Source: Phocaeicola faecium
GTDB taxonomy: Bacteria > Bacteroidota > Bacteroidia > Bacteroidales > Bacteroidaceae
Length of the DNA: 64,000 nt
Assembly: GCF_014837055.1 (NCBI RefSeq)
Contig: NZ_JACSPQ010000006.1
Coordinates: forward strand, 62,001-126,000
Direction: 5' to 3'
Part shown: positions 1-8,706 of the stretch, one piece after another
Position numbering within the stretch: the stretch's first letter is position 1
Layout of the letters: each line of letters begins with the position of its first letter
Program-made: the position numbers and the translations under genes
The notes under the pieces: generated by a model
The model's input: the letters and a program-made list of their open reading frames with translations, nothing else
What the model was told of the DNA's origin: nothing
Database searches by the model: none

Positions 1-552
1 AATTGGACAGACGGTACGCCTCATGTTATGAATAAAGCATCGGTTATTCATGAAAATGGGAATCCGGTGAAAGTGACTAAAGGAAATGTATCGGCTTTTC
101 GCTGTAATTTGTGTTCGTTTGTATCGGTTCTTATAAATTCGGAAGCTGTCTACCAATTAGGTTTACCCGTTAAGGAATTTTTTATTTGGTGTGATGATAT
201 AGAATACACTTTGCGCATCGCAAGAGCCGGATATCCATGTTTTTATGTTGAAACAAGCGTTGTTTATCACAAAACGGTTTCTAATTATGCTCCATCTATT
301 GATAAAGCTCCGGCAACGATGGCATGGAGGTTTTATTATCAGGCGCGCAACCGTTGTTACATGAAGCGTCAACAAATCAAAGTGAAGTTATTCTTTGTTT
401 TATCTGTACTTAATATGTATCGGGTTTATAAACATCGGATAGGAAAACGTAAGGATAATCATTCTGAAGAGTTTTTGAAGGCAGTAAAAAAAGGATGTAT
501 TGACGGATTACATTTTGCCCCTTCCATTGAGTATTTAAATAAGCCTAAATAA
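1..552 (+). CDS. Family 2 glycosyltransferase, C-terminal part (5' end outside window)
   Basis: The reading frame is open from base 1, so the gene starts upstream and only the last 183 residues are visible. The segment FFIWCDDIEYTLR (starting about base 178) matches the acceptor-side motif with paired acidic residues seen in GT2 rhamnosyl- and galactofuranosyl-type transferases, which add a sugar to a lipid-linked or polysaccharide acceptor at the cytoplasmic face of the inner membrane. A basic C-terminal region follows, without a clear membrane helix. The catalytic N-terminal domain with the nucleotide-binding DxD is not in the window, so donor and acceptor cannot be judged. Several other glycosyltransferase genes follow in this region, which suggests cell-surface glycan assembly. 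Confidence 0.75.
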   Translation, partial: NWTDGTPHVMNKASVIHENGNPVKVTKGNVSAFRCNLCSFVSVLINSEAVYQLGLPVKEFFIWCDDIEYTLRIARAGYPCFYVETSVVYHKTVSNYAPSIDKAPATMAWRFYYQARNRCYMKRQQIKVKLFFVLSVLNMYRVYKHRIGKRKDNHSEEFLKAVKKGCIDGLHFAPSIEYLNKPK

Positions 553-616
553 ATTGTGGTTAATAAACGGAAAGGTCATGGCAGCGATTTTTATCAAATG
601 CTGCGGTTACCGAACA

Positions 617-695
617 GTAGGGGCGTATCGCATACGCCCTGAATGTGTAAAGTTATCCACGTGGGTGTTTTCGGGCGTATGCGATACGCCCCTAC
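617..695. repeat. Inverted dispersed repeat built on GGGCGTATGCGATACGCCC
   Basis: Bases 617-639 and 673-695 are a perfect 23-bp inverted repeat around a 33-base spacer. Each arm is itself nearly palindromic (GGGCGTAT, three bases, ATACGCCC). A related single copy lies at 20000-20016. The palindrome GAATGTC-GACATTC follows at 702-717. It lies between the converging ends of two glycosyltransferase genes and could act as a terminator, but no strong T-run follows either side. Confidence 0.7.
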
Positions 696-743
696 ATTGG
701 CGAATGTCGGACATTCGTTAATCGTGCTTTCCGACAATCGGAG

Positions 744-1652
744 TCAAACAGCCTGCTCTTTGGGGAAATAATTCTCCATGATGTGTCCGTAGAATGTCTT
801 TTTACCTTCGGGCGTTGTCTTATGAAGTTGGATTTTATACGTCAGTTTGTGGAAATCGTAGTCGGTGCAGAAACGTTTCCATTCGGCTTCGGTGTACTCG
901 TCATTCAGACACTTGCCCAATGGTCCCATTACCGTGATGGGGACTTCCTCTATCATCCGATGGATGGCGGGGATGTACTTGCGGGCGATGGCAAATGTGT
1001 AGTCTAACAGCAGGTAATCAATCAGTTTATCGAACCGTTTCCAGTAGCTGATGTGTAGGTCGGCAATGAAAGACGGCAGCAGGTTGTTCTTTCCGCACGC
1101 CCAAAAGAAACTCGTCCATCCGCCTCGTGACACGTTGTGGTAGATGGGTAGATGATGGCAACTCCAGAACGTATCGGACGCATGGATAAACTCATCGATG
1201 TTTTTTGCAGGGAGCAGCACGGTGCTGTCCATCCAAATGCCTCCGTGCCGGTGGAGCAACACGGCGCGAAGTATATCCGAAAAATGGGTCAAATCAATGA
1301 TGCCTTTCTGTTGCTTCTCCACGATTTCGGAAGGCAACGTTACATATTCCTTATAATTTTCGCCCGTTATCAGAATTACCGGATGCGTGCCGGCGTGCAT
1401 CTTTATCGAGTTGAAGCACGCTTTGGCAATGTCGGGCATGGCATCCGCTCCCTGCCACCAGCATACCCATATCGGCGCGTCGGCTCCGAGAGGACGGCAG
1501 TCGTCGTTCGTGCGTCGGGCATAGCGGGCAATCAGTTCCTTGCCTCCGGCTTTGGTTAAAAGGTAATTGATGATATAACGTTGTTTGAAAGAGGCGAAAA
1601 ATCCCTCGATGCGTTTAAAAAAACGTTTCGTTTTACTCTGTTTCTTTATCAT
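744..1652 (-). CDS. Capsular polysaccharide synthesis-type glycosyltransferase (GT32-like)
   Basis: A 302-residue protein of the capsular polysaccharide synthesis / GT32-like family. IWVCWWQG at residues 61-68 is the typical opening strand, and HGGIWMDST at 136-144 carries the DxD-like metal and nucleotide-sugar site of this group (GGxWxDxT). The basic N-terminus has no signal peptide, which fits a cytosolic, membrane-associated enzyme. Its start lies 4 bases after the stop of the GT8 gene at 1657-2583, so the two form one leftward transcription unit and probably act in one glycan pathway. The sugar donor cannot be read from sequence. Confidence 0.8.
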   Translation of the reverse strand: MIKKQSKTKRFFKRIEGFFASFKQRYIINYLLTKAGGKELIARYARRTNDDCRPLGADAPIWVCWWQGADAMPDIAKACFNSIKMHAGTHPVILITGENYKEYVTLPSEIVEKQQKGIIDLTHFSDILRAVLLHRHGGIWMDSTVLLPAKNIDEFIHASDTFWSCHHLPIYHNVSRGGWTSFFWACGKNNLLPSFIADLHISYWKRFDKLIDYLLLDYTFAIARKYIPAIHRMIEEVPITVMGPLGKCLNDEYTEAEWKRFCTDYDFHKLTYKIQLHKTTPEGKKTFYGHIMENYFPKEQAV

Positions 1653-1656
1653 GGCA

Positions 1657-2583
1657 TTATAAATCTGTCATCCGTATGTATTTGGGTTTTCTCAGATGGA
1701 TGTAGAACGGCAGCAGGCGGAAGAAACGCTTGATGCGGTTCAGCGGATTATTTAACGCGCGCTGTCCTTTCCACGGAGTGAGGTCGAGGTAACGGAAATA
1801 CTCGTTGCGCAGCGGATGCTGGCTGTCGTAATCCCACGGCTTTCGGTTGGTGTAATGCAGGATAACGGGATGCTTCAGGCACGCTCCGTATTTCGCGCGC
1901 CACGCCTCTGCATCCTGCGGTTTCGGTATCCGGTAAAAAGCGTCCTGTACGTTCCAGCGCAGGTCAACGAATACCTTATGTTTATACAATATGCTGTTTA
2001 ACAAATCTTGGTCGTTATAGACAATTCTTTCGGGGTATTGGTGGAAGTATTCGATGCAAGCCCGTGCCACATCGTGTTTACGCCAGTACTCCAAGTTAAT
2101 CAGCAGCACGCCCGCGTTAAAGTAACCCTCTTCCATCGGATATTTCAGAACTTCGTAACGAGGTGCGTCGGTGCTTCCGATGTCCTCTACCGCCGCTACG
2201 CCGATACCGTCTAACGGCGTGTTCCAGAACGGGCGTATGTCTCCTAATACCACGATGTCGCAATCCAGATACAGCAGGCGGTCAATGTCGCGCGGCAGCA
2301 ATTCCGACAAGATACAGCGGTAATACGTAGCCATCGAGATGCGCTTGCTGAACTTGCGGATGGTGAATCCTGCCAGCATTTCGGGCATCGGCTCGTAAAA
2401 AAATACCCGGTTGCCGTAGCGTGCAGCAAGGTCGGTCAGTGTCTGCTGTTCCGCAGCCGAAAGTCCGCGCTCAAGAATGTGTACCGAAAAAGTCTCTTCC
2501 CGATTGTTCTCAAATAAAGATACCAGCGTTACGGCGCAATGGCACACGTAATTGCTGTCTATGTTACAAGCAATATGTATCAT
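1657..2583 (-). CDS. Family 8 glycosyltransferase
   Basis: A 308-residue GT8 enzyme, the family of retaining glucosyl/galactosyl transferases acting on lipopolysaccharide core and related acceptors. Visible motifs are the N-terminal strand IHIACNID, the metal-binding YLDCDIVV (105-112), FNAGVLLIN (155-163), NDQDLLN (190-196) and the C-terminal HYTNRKPW (243-250), all in normal order and spacing, so the enzyme looks intact. It is the first gene of a two-gene leftward unit with the capsule-type glycosyltransferase. A possible -7 element, TATGTTTG, lies on the minus strand at 2614-2607, without a clear -33 element. Confidence 0.88.
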   Translation of the reverse strand: MIHIACNIDSNYVCHCAVTLVSLFENNREETFSVHILERGLSAAEQQTLTDLAARYGNRVFFYEPMPEMLAGFTIRKFSKRISMATYYRCILSELLPRDIDRLLYLDCDIVVLGDIRPFWNTPLDGIGVAAVEDIGSTDAPRYEVLKYPMEEGYFNAGVLLINLEYWRKHDVARACIEYFHQYPERIVYNDQDLLNSILYKHKVFVDLRWNVQDAFYRIPKPQDAEAWRAKYGACLKHPVILHYTNRKPWDYDSQHPLRNEYFRYLDLTPWKGQRALNNPLNRIKRFFRLLPFYIHLRKPKYIRMTDL

Positions 2584-2686
2584 GCCTTTAATAATTCAGG
2601 TTTTTGCAAACATAAGAAAAATCTGTGATATAATAGCATGAAACGTCCGGATTTGAACGGACGGGACGCGGACAGGGGAGAGCGCG

Positions 2687-3061
2687 TCATTTCTTGCGGG
2701 CTTTCTTCCGGTCTTTCATGATAGCGTCTTTGTTTTCTATCGCCCATCCTATCAGTGCGTTGATATGGGGCAGCAGCGAGTAAGTGCGCGGGGTCAATGC
2801 GTATTCCACTCGCGGAGGAACTTCGGGATATACGGTGCGTGTTACGTAACCGTCGTCTTCCAACGTGCGCAGGGTAAGCGTCAGCATTTTTTGCGATATG
2901 TCGGGGATTTCGCGCTGCAATTCCTTAAACCTTACCGGAACTGTGTCTGCCTTGTTGAGCGTATAGATAACCAAAAGCGACCATTTGTCGCACAGACGTG
3001 CTAAGATATTCCGTATCGGGCAGTCGGGATATAAGGCATCTTCTATCATTGTTCTATCCAT
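2687..3061 (-). CDS. HxlR-family winged-helix transcriptional regulator
   Basis: A 124-residue HxlR regulator. It starts with the family's conserved Cys-Pro (CPIRNILARLCDKW, about residues 14-27), followed by the winged helix (FKELQREIPDISQKMLTLTLRTLEDDGYV, in two overlapping helices) and the wing TRTVYPEVPPRVEY. The N-terminal Cys is the redox- or electrophile-sensing residue in some family members, so thiol stress sensing is possible but not shown. The C-terminus is lysine/arginine-rich. The usual neighbour, a divergent oxidoreductase gene, is absent here; instead there is about 690 bp of remnant and repeat DNA, so the target is unknown. Confidence 0.9.
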   Translation of the reverse strand: MDRTMIEDALYPDCPIRNILARLCDKWSLLVIYTLNKADTVPVRFKELQREIPDISQKMLTLTLRTLEDDGYVTRTVYPEVPPRVEYALTPRTYSLLPHINALIGWAIENKDAIMKDRKKARKK

Positions 3062-3087
3062 AATGCATTGTGTTTCATATTACTCTA

Positions 3088-3095
3088 CAAAGGTA
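3088..3095 (-). promoter_or_regulatory. Predicted -7 element TACCTTTG for the HxlR gene
   Basis: The minus strand reads TACCTTTG at 3095-3088, matching the Bacteroidetes -7 consensus TAnnTTTG, 27 bases before the HxlR start codon. CTTG at 3120-3117 is a partial -33 element. Confidence 0.5.
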
Positions 3096-3245
3096 AGTAA
3101 ACTTCTTTTAATCGGCAAGGTAAACAATTGATTGTGCAGGCTTTCGGCAACGCAATGACGGAAAATTGCCCACGGGCAAGGCTTCGGAAACGGAACTGTT
3201 TACCGGCGGTCACGGAGGTACTCCGAAGCCCGAGAAGTCTTTCGG

Positions 3246-3488
3246 TTAGAAAAATTTTTTCTATTCGAAGCGTGGGGCAGTTCTACCGCATGTGTCACCC
3301 ATCTCATGCGGTAGCGTAAAAGGGTATGACAAATGGTTGATAATCAGATGTCCTTTTTCCTGTCGATACTCTCTGGGGGAGACACCCGGTTCGCGCCGTA
3401 CATACTTCCCGAAGAAAGAAAGATTGTCGAACCCGGCTTCGTTTGCCACCTCCTTCACACTCTTGTTGCGACCAATATGTGGAAGCAT
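3246..3488 (-). pseudogene. Remnant of an AraC-family regulator (C-terminal helix-turn-helix only)
   Basis: On the minus strand, codons from 3488 down to about 3345 encode NKSVKEVANEAGFDNLSFF followed by GKYVRREPGVSPREYRQEKG, the second helix-turn-helix and closing motif of an AraC-family DNA-binding domain. The sensor domain and first helix-turn-helix are missing: the frame is closed by a stop just upstream, and the normal stop after the closing motif is absent, so the frame reads on into a dispersed repeat (CTACCGCATG... at 3282-3320). I read this as a decayed regulator rather than a working gene. The lost gene may have paired with the HxlR gene or its missing target. Confidence 0.6.
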
Positions 3489-3643
3489 ACACCGACTATG
3501 CCGTCAAAAAGCGTGAATATCTGCAAGTTACAGGGCGGTAAAACGCTTCGGGTAGAAATTTTATTTTATGCGGATGAATCTCTCTGTTCTATTCGGAAGA
3601 CTCATTGGTCTGTCGAATAGAAATTTTCATGACTGACAGAAGG

Positions 3644-3690
3644 GCCTGTTTGAGTTGCCGGATCGGTAAATTCAAACAGGCTTTGATTTT
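3644..3690. repeat. Dispersed hairpin GCCTGTTTGA / TCAAACAGGC
   Basis: A perfect 10-bp inverted repeat (3644-3653 and 3672-3681) followed on the plus strand by a T-rich run. It belongs to the same family as hairpins at 23211, 37018, 37123 and 57841. No plus-strand gene ends just before it, so a terminator role here is uncertain. Confidence 0.65.
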
Positions 3691-3714
3691 TTTATAGGTA
3701 TAATAGAAAAATAG

Positions 3715-3722
3715 TATCTTTG
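3715..3722 (+). promoter_or_regulatory. Predicted -7 element TATCTTTG for the GT90 gene
   Basis: An exact TAnnTTTG match 30 bases before the start codon at 3753. The nearest TTTG (3682-3685) is too far upstream for standard -33 spacing. Confidence 0.5.
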
Positions 3723-3752
3723 TCCTCAATGATTTACTAATATACACTCATA

Positions 3753-4763
3753 ATGGCGGATAATATTCTTTATAAGTTCCGAAGCGGAAAGCCCATAAAG
3801 TTTCTCGACTTCCTGAAAAACTTCATCGGGCTGGCTGTGCCCGACGCATGGTATCGGCATCAGTTAAGCAAGAAATTGGAAAAAGTGCGTCGGCGCGCGG
3901 ATTACGACTACCTGAAACAGCGTGTAGATTACTACATACGAATCAACACGCCGTGGAAGATTTCAGGGCAAGACAAGCTGGAGCGTTCGCGGAGCTGGAT
4001 TCACTATACGGGAGCCATCGGCGATTACCGGCGGAAGATGTTTCATACGGCGTATTACTTCGACCAGCACGACGTGACCCGTTATTTCCCGAAACGGCTG
4101 CGCTGGAACTTCTGTCCCGGCGACGTGTATTTCACCCCCGACGTACCTACGGTGGTCAAAAGCAGGCTGCTGGTGGCTGATAACCAAAATTCGGTGGTTC
4201 TGAAGTTAGACAAGCTGCGCCATTTCATGTATGTGCATGACGCGAAGCCCTTCCGTGAGAAAAAAGATTGCGCCATCTTCCGGGGCAAGATTCGTCAGAG
4301 CCGCTTGCGCACGGCTTTCCTTACCCGGTTTTTCGGCAATCCGATGTGCGACTGCGGGGTAGTGGGACGGAACGAAGGCTGTCCGGATGAATGGATGACG
4401 GCAAAGAAGACCATCCGCGAACATCTGGACTATAAGTTTATTATCGCATTAGAGGGAAACGATGTGGCTTCGAATCTGAAGTGGGTCATGTCATCGAACT
4501 CACTGGCAGTCATGACGCGCCCCACGTGTGAGACTTGGTTTATGGAGGGGACGCTGATACCCGATTATCACTATGTGGAGGTGAAAGAAGACTTTTCGGA
4601 CTTTGAGGAGAAGCTCCGCTTCTACATCGACCATCCCGAAAAGGCAGAAGAAATTATCCGTCATGCTCACGAATACGTGTCGCAGTTCCGCGACGATGAG
4701 CGCGAAGAATTGCTGCAACTGATGGTTATGGAACGTTACTTCCGCACCAGCGGACAGTTGTAG
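3753..4763 (+). CDS. Family 90 glycosyltransferase (CAP10/LpsA type)
   Basis: A 336-residue GT90 protein. The family signature is spread over the second half: FRGKIRQSRLRTAFL (arginine-rich phosphate-contact region, around residues 173-187), DYKFIIALEGNDVASNLKW (around 227-245) and SLAVMTRPTCETWFMEGTLIPDYHYV, where a bacterial LpsA-type enzyme makes its acceptor/donor pocket. In this family the enzymes transfer xylose, glucose or related sugars to lipopolysaccharide core or capsule. No signal peptide is present, so it acts in the cytoplasm. It stands alone, converges on pnp, and shares a bidirectional terminator with it at 4777-4827. The sugar donor is unknown. Confidence 0.85.
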   Translation: MADNILYKFRSGKPIKFLDFLKNFIGLAVPDAWYRHQLSKKLEKVRRRADYDYLKQRVDYYIRINTPWKISGQDKLERSRSWIHYTGAIGDYRRKMFHTAYYFDQHDVTRYFPKRLRWNFCPGDVYFTPDVPTVVKSRLLVADNQNSVVLKLDKLRHFMYVHDAKPFREKKDCAIFRGKIRQSRLRTAFLTRFFGNPMCDCGVVGRNEGCPDEWMTAKKTIREHLDYKFIIALEGNDVASNLKWVMSSNSLAVMTRPTCETWFMEGTLIPDYHYVEVKEDFSDFEEKLRFYIDHPEKAEEIIRHAHEYVSQFRDDEREELLQLMVMERYFRTSGQL

Positions 4764-4776
4764 TTGGAATAAAAAG

Positions 4777-4827
4777 AAACGCAGGTTCATTCATCCTTTT
4801 TTGAAGGTCTTGAGTGAACCTGCGTTT
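4777..4827. terminator. Bidirectional terminator between GT90 gene and pnp
   Basis: A perfect 13-bp inverted repeat, AAACGCAGGTTCA (4777-4789) and its complement (4815-4827), with a 25-base loop, lies between two converging genes. Confidence 0.8.
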
Positions 4828-4861
4828 GTTATGTTTACGCACTAAGCTGCGTCGTCCGCGA

Positions 4862-7039
4862 TTACTGCTTATGCTGTTTCGGCTGACGGTGTTCGCGCTT
4901 AGGCTGAGCTTCGTTCATGTTTTCAGGTTTCGGAAGCAACACCTTGTGCGACAGTTTGAACTTGCCCGTCTTCGGGTCGATGTCCAACAGTTTCACTTCT
5001 ATTTCGTCGCCTTCCTTCAGTCCTGATTCTTCAATGGTTTCCAAACGGCGCCAGTCGATTTCAGAGATGTGAAGCAAACCGTCCTTGCCCGGCAAGAATT
5101 CTACGAATACGCCGTAAGGCATTACCGAACGAACTTTTCCCATGTAAACCTCACCGATTTCGGGTACGGCGACAATCGACTTAATCATACGCATTGCGTC
5201 ATCAATGCTCTTCTTGTTCGTTCCGGCCACTTCGATGCGTCCTACTCCGTCTACTTCTTCAATCGTGATGGTAGCTCCCGTTTCTTCCTGCATACCCTGA
5301 ATAATCTTTCCGCCCGGGCCGATTACTGCTCCGATGAATTCTTTCGGGATAGTCATCGTTTCGATGCGCGGAGCGTGCGGTTTCAGTTCGGCACGCGGTT
5401 CGGCGATACATTCGGTCAGTTTGCCGAGGATATATTCACGTCCTTGCTTAGCCTGAAGCAAAGCCTTTTCCAGAATATCGTATGTCAGTCCGTCGCACTT
5501 GATATCCATCTGTGTGGCAGTGATACCATTGCGCGTACCGGTAACTTTAAAGTCCATATCACCCAAATGGTCTTCGTCGCCGAGGATATCCGACAGAACA
5601 GCATATTTATCTTCACCGGCATTCTTGATCAATCCCATTGCAATACCAGATACCGGGTTTTTGATAGGTACACCTGCATCCATCAGAGCCAGCGTTCCTG
5701 CACATACGGTAGCCATAGATGACGAACCGTTTGATTCAAGAATATCCGAAACTACACGTACGCAGTACGGATAGTCGGCAGGAATTTGTCCTTTCAAAGC
5801 GCGCCATGCCAAGTGACCGTGTCCGATTTCGCGACGGCCTACGCCACGCTGTGCTTTTGCTTCGCCGGTAGAGAACGGCGGGAAGTTATAGTGAAGCAAG
5901 AAACGTTCTTTGTGCTGGTCGAGTACGTCGTCTACTGTTTTTTCATCCAGTTTCGTACCCAGTGTAACGGTACTCAGTGACTGTGTTTCGCCACGGGTAA
6001 AGATAGATGAACCGTGAGGACCGGGCAGCGGGCTTACTTCGCACCAGATAGGACGGATTTCGGTAGTGGTACGTCCGTCCAGACGCTTGCCTTCGTCGAG
6101 GATGCAGCGGCGCATTGCTTCTTTTTCCACATCGTGGTAATAACGGTCAATCATCGCTGCTTTTTCTTCCAGTTCTTCTTCTGTGAATTGTGCTTTGAAC
6201 TCTTCGCAGATAGCGTCGAAAGCATCTTGGCGTTCGTGCTTATTCTTGTTGCCCGAAGCAGCTACGGCGTAAGCCTTGTCGTAACAAGCATCGTGAACCG
6301 CCTTGCGCAAGTCTTCGTCGTTTTCCTCGTGGCAATATTCGCGTTTAACTGTCGAGCCTACTTCCTCCATCAGTTCCATCTGCGCTTTACAGTGAACCTT
6401 GATAGCTTCGTGGGCACATTTCATGGCTTCCAGCAAGTCTTGTTCCGAAACTTCTTCCATTTCGCCTTCCACCATCATTATATTTTCATACGTAGCAGCC
6501 ACCATCAAGTCCATGTCGGCTTGTTTCAGTTGTTCGAAGGTAGGATTGATAACAAACTTTCCGTCGATACGCGCTACACGTACTTCTGAAATCGGGCCTC
6601 CGAACGGAATGTCGGAAACAGCCAATGCTGCCGAGGCAGCCAAACCTGCCAGCGCATCGGGCATGTCTACGCCGTCTGCCGAGAACAGGATGATATTTAC
6701 GTAAACTTCTGCATGGAAATTGTCCGGGAAAAGCGGGCGTAACGCACGGTCAACCAAGCGGCAAGTCAGGATTTCATAATCCGAAGCCTTTCCTTCGCGT
6801 TTGGTGAAACCACCCGGAAAACGTCCGAACGCTGAATATTTTTCTTTATATTCTACCTGAAGAGGCATGAAATCTGTACCGGGAACTGCATCTTTTGCTG
6901 CACAAACAGTAGCCAGCAACATGGTGTTACCCATGCGTAGCATAACAGCCCCATCTGCCTGTTTTGCCAGCTTTCCCGTTTCGAGCGTGATGGTTCTTCC
7001 ATCACCAAGCTCGATCGTCTTAACAATAGGATTGATCAT
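4862..7039 (-). CDS. pnp: Polyribonucleotide nucleotidyltransferase (PNPase)
   Basis: A 725-residue PNPase, a phosphate-dependent 3'-5' exoribonuclease of RNA decay. The order is complete: a first RNase PH-like domain, an all-helical linker, a second RNase PH-like domain with the active-site stretch [17 protein letters not shown], a KH domain with the GxxG loop (IGPGGK), and an S1 domain ([20 protein letters not shown]). A short Gln/Lys/Pro-rich tail follows. Length and domain layout are as expected for bacterial PNPase. In many bacteria pnp follows rpsO, but here rpsO lies 44 kb away beside typA and pnp is transcribed alone. Confidence 0.98.
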   Translation of the reverse strand: MINPIVKTIELGDGRTITLETGKLAKQADGAVMLRMGNTMLLATVCAAKDAVPGTDFMPLQVEYKEKYSAFGRFPGGFTKREGKASDYEILTCRLVDRALRPLFPDNFHAEVYVNIILFSADGVDMPDALAGLAASAALAVSDIPFGGPISEVRVARIDGKFVINPTFEQLKQADMDLMVAATYENIMMVEGEMEEVSEQDLLEAMKCAHEAIKVHCKAQMELMEEVGSTVKREYCHEENDEDLRKAVHDACYDKAYAVAASGNKNKHERQDAFDAICEEFKAQFTEEELEEKAAMIDRYYHDVEKEAMRRCILDEGKRLDGRTTTEIRPIWCEVSPLPGPHGSSIFTRGETQSLSTVTLGTKLDEKTVDDVLDQHKERFLLHYNFPPFSTGEAKAQRGVGRREIGHGHLAWRALKGQIPADYPYCVRVVSDILESNGSSSMATVCAGTLALMDAGVPIKNPVSGIAMGLIKNAGEDKYAVLSDILGDEDHLGDMDFKVTGTRNGITATQMDIKCDGLTYDILEKALLQAKQGREYILGKLTECIAEPRAELKPHAPRIETMTIPKEFIGAVIGPGGKIIQGMQEETGATITIEEVDGVGRIEVAGTNKKSIDDAMRMIKSIVAVPEIGEVYMGKVRSVMPYGVFVEFLPGKDGLLHISEIDWRRLETIEESGLKEGDEIEVKLLDIDPKTGKFKLSHKVLLPKPENMNEAQPKREHRQPKQHKQ

Positions 7040-7077
7040 AAAATTGTGTTTAAAAATTTTTTGTCTAAAAGTACGCG

Positions 7078-7085
7078 CAAAGATA
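7078..7085 (-). promoter_or_regulatory. Predicted -7 element TATCTTTG for pnp
   Basis: The minus strand reads TATCTTTG at 7085-7078, 39 bases upstream of the pnp start. No clear -33 TTTG is seen. Confidence 0.5.
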
Positions 7086-7214
7086 GGAATTTATTTTGGA
7101 GTATCAGGAGGTTACGATATAAAAGTTTCATTTTAAAGTCTTTTTCAGCCGCTTATAGGTGTTTCAGGAGCAAGGAGGAGCCTGATTTTCGGGTTCTGAA
7201 CAGGGCGAAAAAAA

Positions 7215-7297
7215 CATGCGGATGCGTTGCCCAACGCAAGCGGATGTTTGTGCTTGTCCATGCGGATGCGTTGACCAACTCTTCGGCTTGCGTTTTT
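7215..7297. repeat. Dispersed CATGCGGATGCG-type repeat in the pnp upstream region
   Basis: Two copies of CATGCGGATGCGTTG (starting about 7215 and 7259) are joined by GCGTTG-CCC-AACGC and end in TTGCGTTTTT. It resembles the element at 15591-15680 and the fuller elements near 37280, 44716 and 51946. It fills much of the 402-bp intergenic region between the divergent pnp and the lipoprotein gene. Confidence 0.6.
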
Positions 7298-7355
7298 GAC
7301 CCCCTTCCCACGGTTGAAACCTCGTGGCAGTTAACGTATTTTGTCGGGCAAAAAC

Positions 7356-7385
7356 TTTGTGAAATCATGAAAAGCCGTATCTTTG
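7356..7385 (+). promoter_or_regulatory. Predicted promoter (-33 TTTG, -7 TATCTTTG) for the lipoprotein at 7442
   Basis: TTTG at 7356-7359 and TATCTTTG at 7378-7385 are 18 bases apart, the same arrangement as the promoters at 26029 and on the minus strand at 16117. The start codon follows 56 bases later. Confidence 0.7.
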
Positions 7386-7441
7386 CAAATCGTAATAAAC
7401 ATTTTGTAACAAAACGTTGCATCTTAATGAATTGTATATAA

Positions 7442-8587
7442 ATGAAGCGAAATTTTTATATCGTAATGGCGGTATTGGCAGCCGTATTGACGGCTTGTCA
7501 TAAAGAGCCGGCTTTCAAGGTAGAAGGCGAAGTGACCGGCGCAACCGATAAAATGTTATATTTGGAGCAGAGCGGCTTGAGCGGAATTATCCTGCTCGAT
7601 TCTGTAGAGCTGGGCAGCAGCGGTTCTTTCTGTTTCGAGTCTCCACGCCCTGCATCGCCGGAGTTTTACCGTCTGCGTGTAGAAAATAAAGTAATCAATT
7701 TCTCGGTCGATTCTACGGAAACCGTAACCGTCCATGCCGAATATCCTGCATTTGCCCTGCAATACCGGATTGAGGGTTCGGAAACGAACGAAAAGATTAA
7801 AGAACTTACCTTGCTTCAGGCAGAGCTGCAAGACAAGGTAACCCGCTTGGGACGCTCCGGAATCCCGGCTGGTATTGCACAAGACAGCCTGCTGAAGTTA
7901 GTCAACGCTTATAAAGACCAAGTAAAGCGCGAGTATATCTTTAAAGGTCCTAACAAGCCTTATGCTTATTTCGCCCTGTTCCAGCAGCTGAACGGCTACA
8001 TGATTTTCGACCCGCTGACGAGCAAGGAAGACGTGAAATGTTTTGCAGCCGTGGCTACCAGTCTGAACAACCTTTACCCTCACGCCGACCGTTCGCGCAA
8101 CCTATATAATATGGTAATCAAGGGAATGAAAAACACCCGTGCACCGAAAGTTACGCAGGTGTCGGTTCCCGAAAACATCGTACAGGAGACATCGATTATA
8201 GATATCGCACTGAAAGACGTAAAAGGAAACACGCGCCGTCTTACCGACCTGAAAGGGAAAGTCATCCTGATAGACTTTACGGCTTATGCTACTCCGGCAT
8301 CGGGAGCACGTAACCTCGCCTTGCGCGAACTGTATGATAAGTACGCTTCACGCGGCTTGGAAATCTATCAAATCTCGCTCGATACAGATGAACATTTCTG
8401 GAAAACGGCAGCCGATAACCTTCCGTGGATTTGCGTGCGCGACCCTCAAGGTCCTTATTCCAGCTTCGTTTCGCTTTACGGAGTAACCCAGCTTCCGGCG
8501 GCATTTATCGTAAACCGTAACAATGAGTTAAGTTTGCGCGTCGACGAGAAAACCAATTTGGAAGATGCGATTCAAAAATATCTTTAA
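7442..8587 (+). CDS. DUF4369 / thioredoxin-fold lipoprotein without redox cysteines
   Basis: A 381-residue lipoprotein with a signal peptide and lipobox LTAC (Cys19). An N-terminal beta-rich domain like DUF4369 (about residues 25-115), a helical middle and a C-terminal thioredoxin-like domain (about 250-381) follow, the layout of Bacteroides TlpA/AhpC-type lipoproteins. The position of the active CxxC is occupied by TPAS within DFTAYATPAS (278-287), so disulfide exchange is not expected, although the cis-proline loop (QLPAAF, around 350-355) is kept. It probably works as a binding or structural protein in the envelope. It has its own promoter and is followed by greA. Confidence 0.8.
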   Translation: MKRNFYIVMAVLAAVLTACHKEPAFKVEGEVTGATDKMLYLEQSGLSGIILLDSVELGSSGSFCFESPRPASPEFYRLRVENKVINFSVDSTETVTVHAEYPAFALQYRIEGSETNEKIKELTLLQAELQDKVTRLGRSGIPAGIAQDSLLKLVNAYKDQVKREYIFKGPNKPYAYFALFQQLNGYMIFDPLTSKEDVKCFAAVATSLNNLYPHADRSRNLYNMVIKGMKNTRAPKVTQVSVPENIVQETSIIDIALKDVKGNTRRLTDLKGKVILIDFTAYATPASGARNLALRELYDKYASRGLEIYQISLDTDEHFWKTAADNLPWICVRDPQGPYSSFVSLYGVTQLPAAFIVNRNNELSLRVDEKTNLEDAIQKYL

Positions 8588-8637
8588 CATGTTGAAAAGC
8601 ATATACGCAAATACTTGATTAGTATCATAAAAAGGCT

Positions 8638-8645
8638 TATCTTTG
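8638..8645 (+). promoter_or_regulatory. Predicted -7 element TATCTTTG for greA
   Basis: An exact TAnnTTTG match about 100 bases upstream of greA. The -33 region has only a partial match (CTTG at 8614-8617). A start about 7 bases later would give a leader of roughly 90 bases. Confidence 0.6.
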
Positions 8646-8668
8646 TGCGAAGATAAAGAAAGGAAGGG

Positions 8669-8706
8669 TTCCGACATATCGAACATGTCGGAATTCTTTT
8701 TTGTTT
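8669..8706 (+). terminator. Intrinsic terminator hairpin inside the greA leader
   Basis: TTCCGACAT (8669-8677) and ATGTCGGAA (8685-8693) form a perfect 9-bp stem with a 7-base loop, followed by a T-rich run to about 8706. It lies downstream of the greA promoter and upstream of the greA start, so it would stop early greA transcripts. It could also be the terminator of the upstream lipoprotein gene. Confidence 0.75.

Larger units (their letters stand above)
3062..3752. other. 691-bp gene-poor stretch with remnant and repeats
   Basis: Holds the HxlR promoter (3088-3095), the AraC remnant (3246-3488), two pieces of the dispersed CATGCGG/CTACC repeat (about 3246-3320 and 3539-3625), the GCCTGTTTGA hairpin (3644-3681) and a promoter for the GT90 gene (3715-3722). 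No intact gene was seen. Confidence 0.6.

Noticed and set aside
5069-5722. Long open frame on the plus strand, antisense to pnp
   Set aside because: It lies fully within pnp, has no recognisable motifs and is explained by the codon bias of the minus-strand gene.
7153-7422. 89-codon open frame in the pnp upstream region, minus strand
   Set aside because: It overlaps the dispersed repeat and the canonical plus-strand promoter, and has no ribosome-binding site or family signal.
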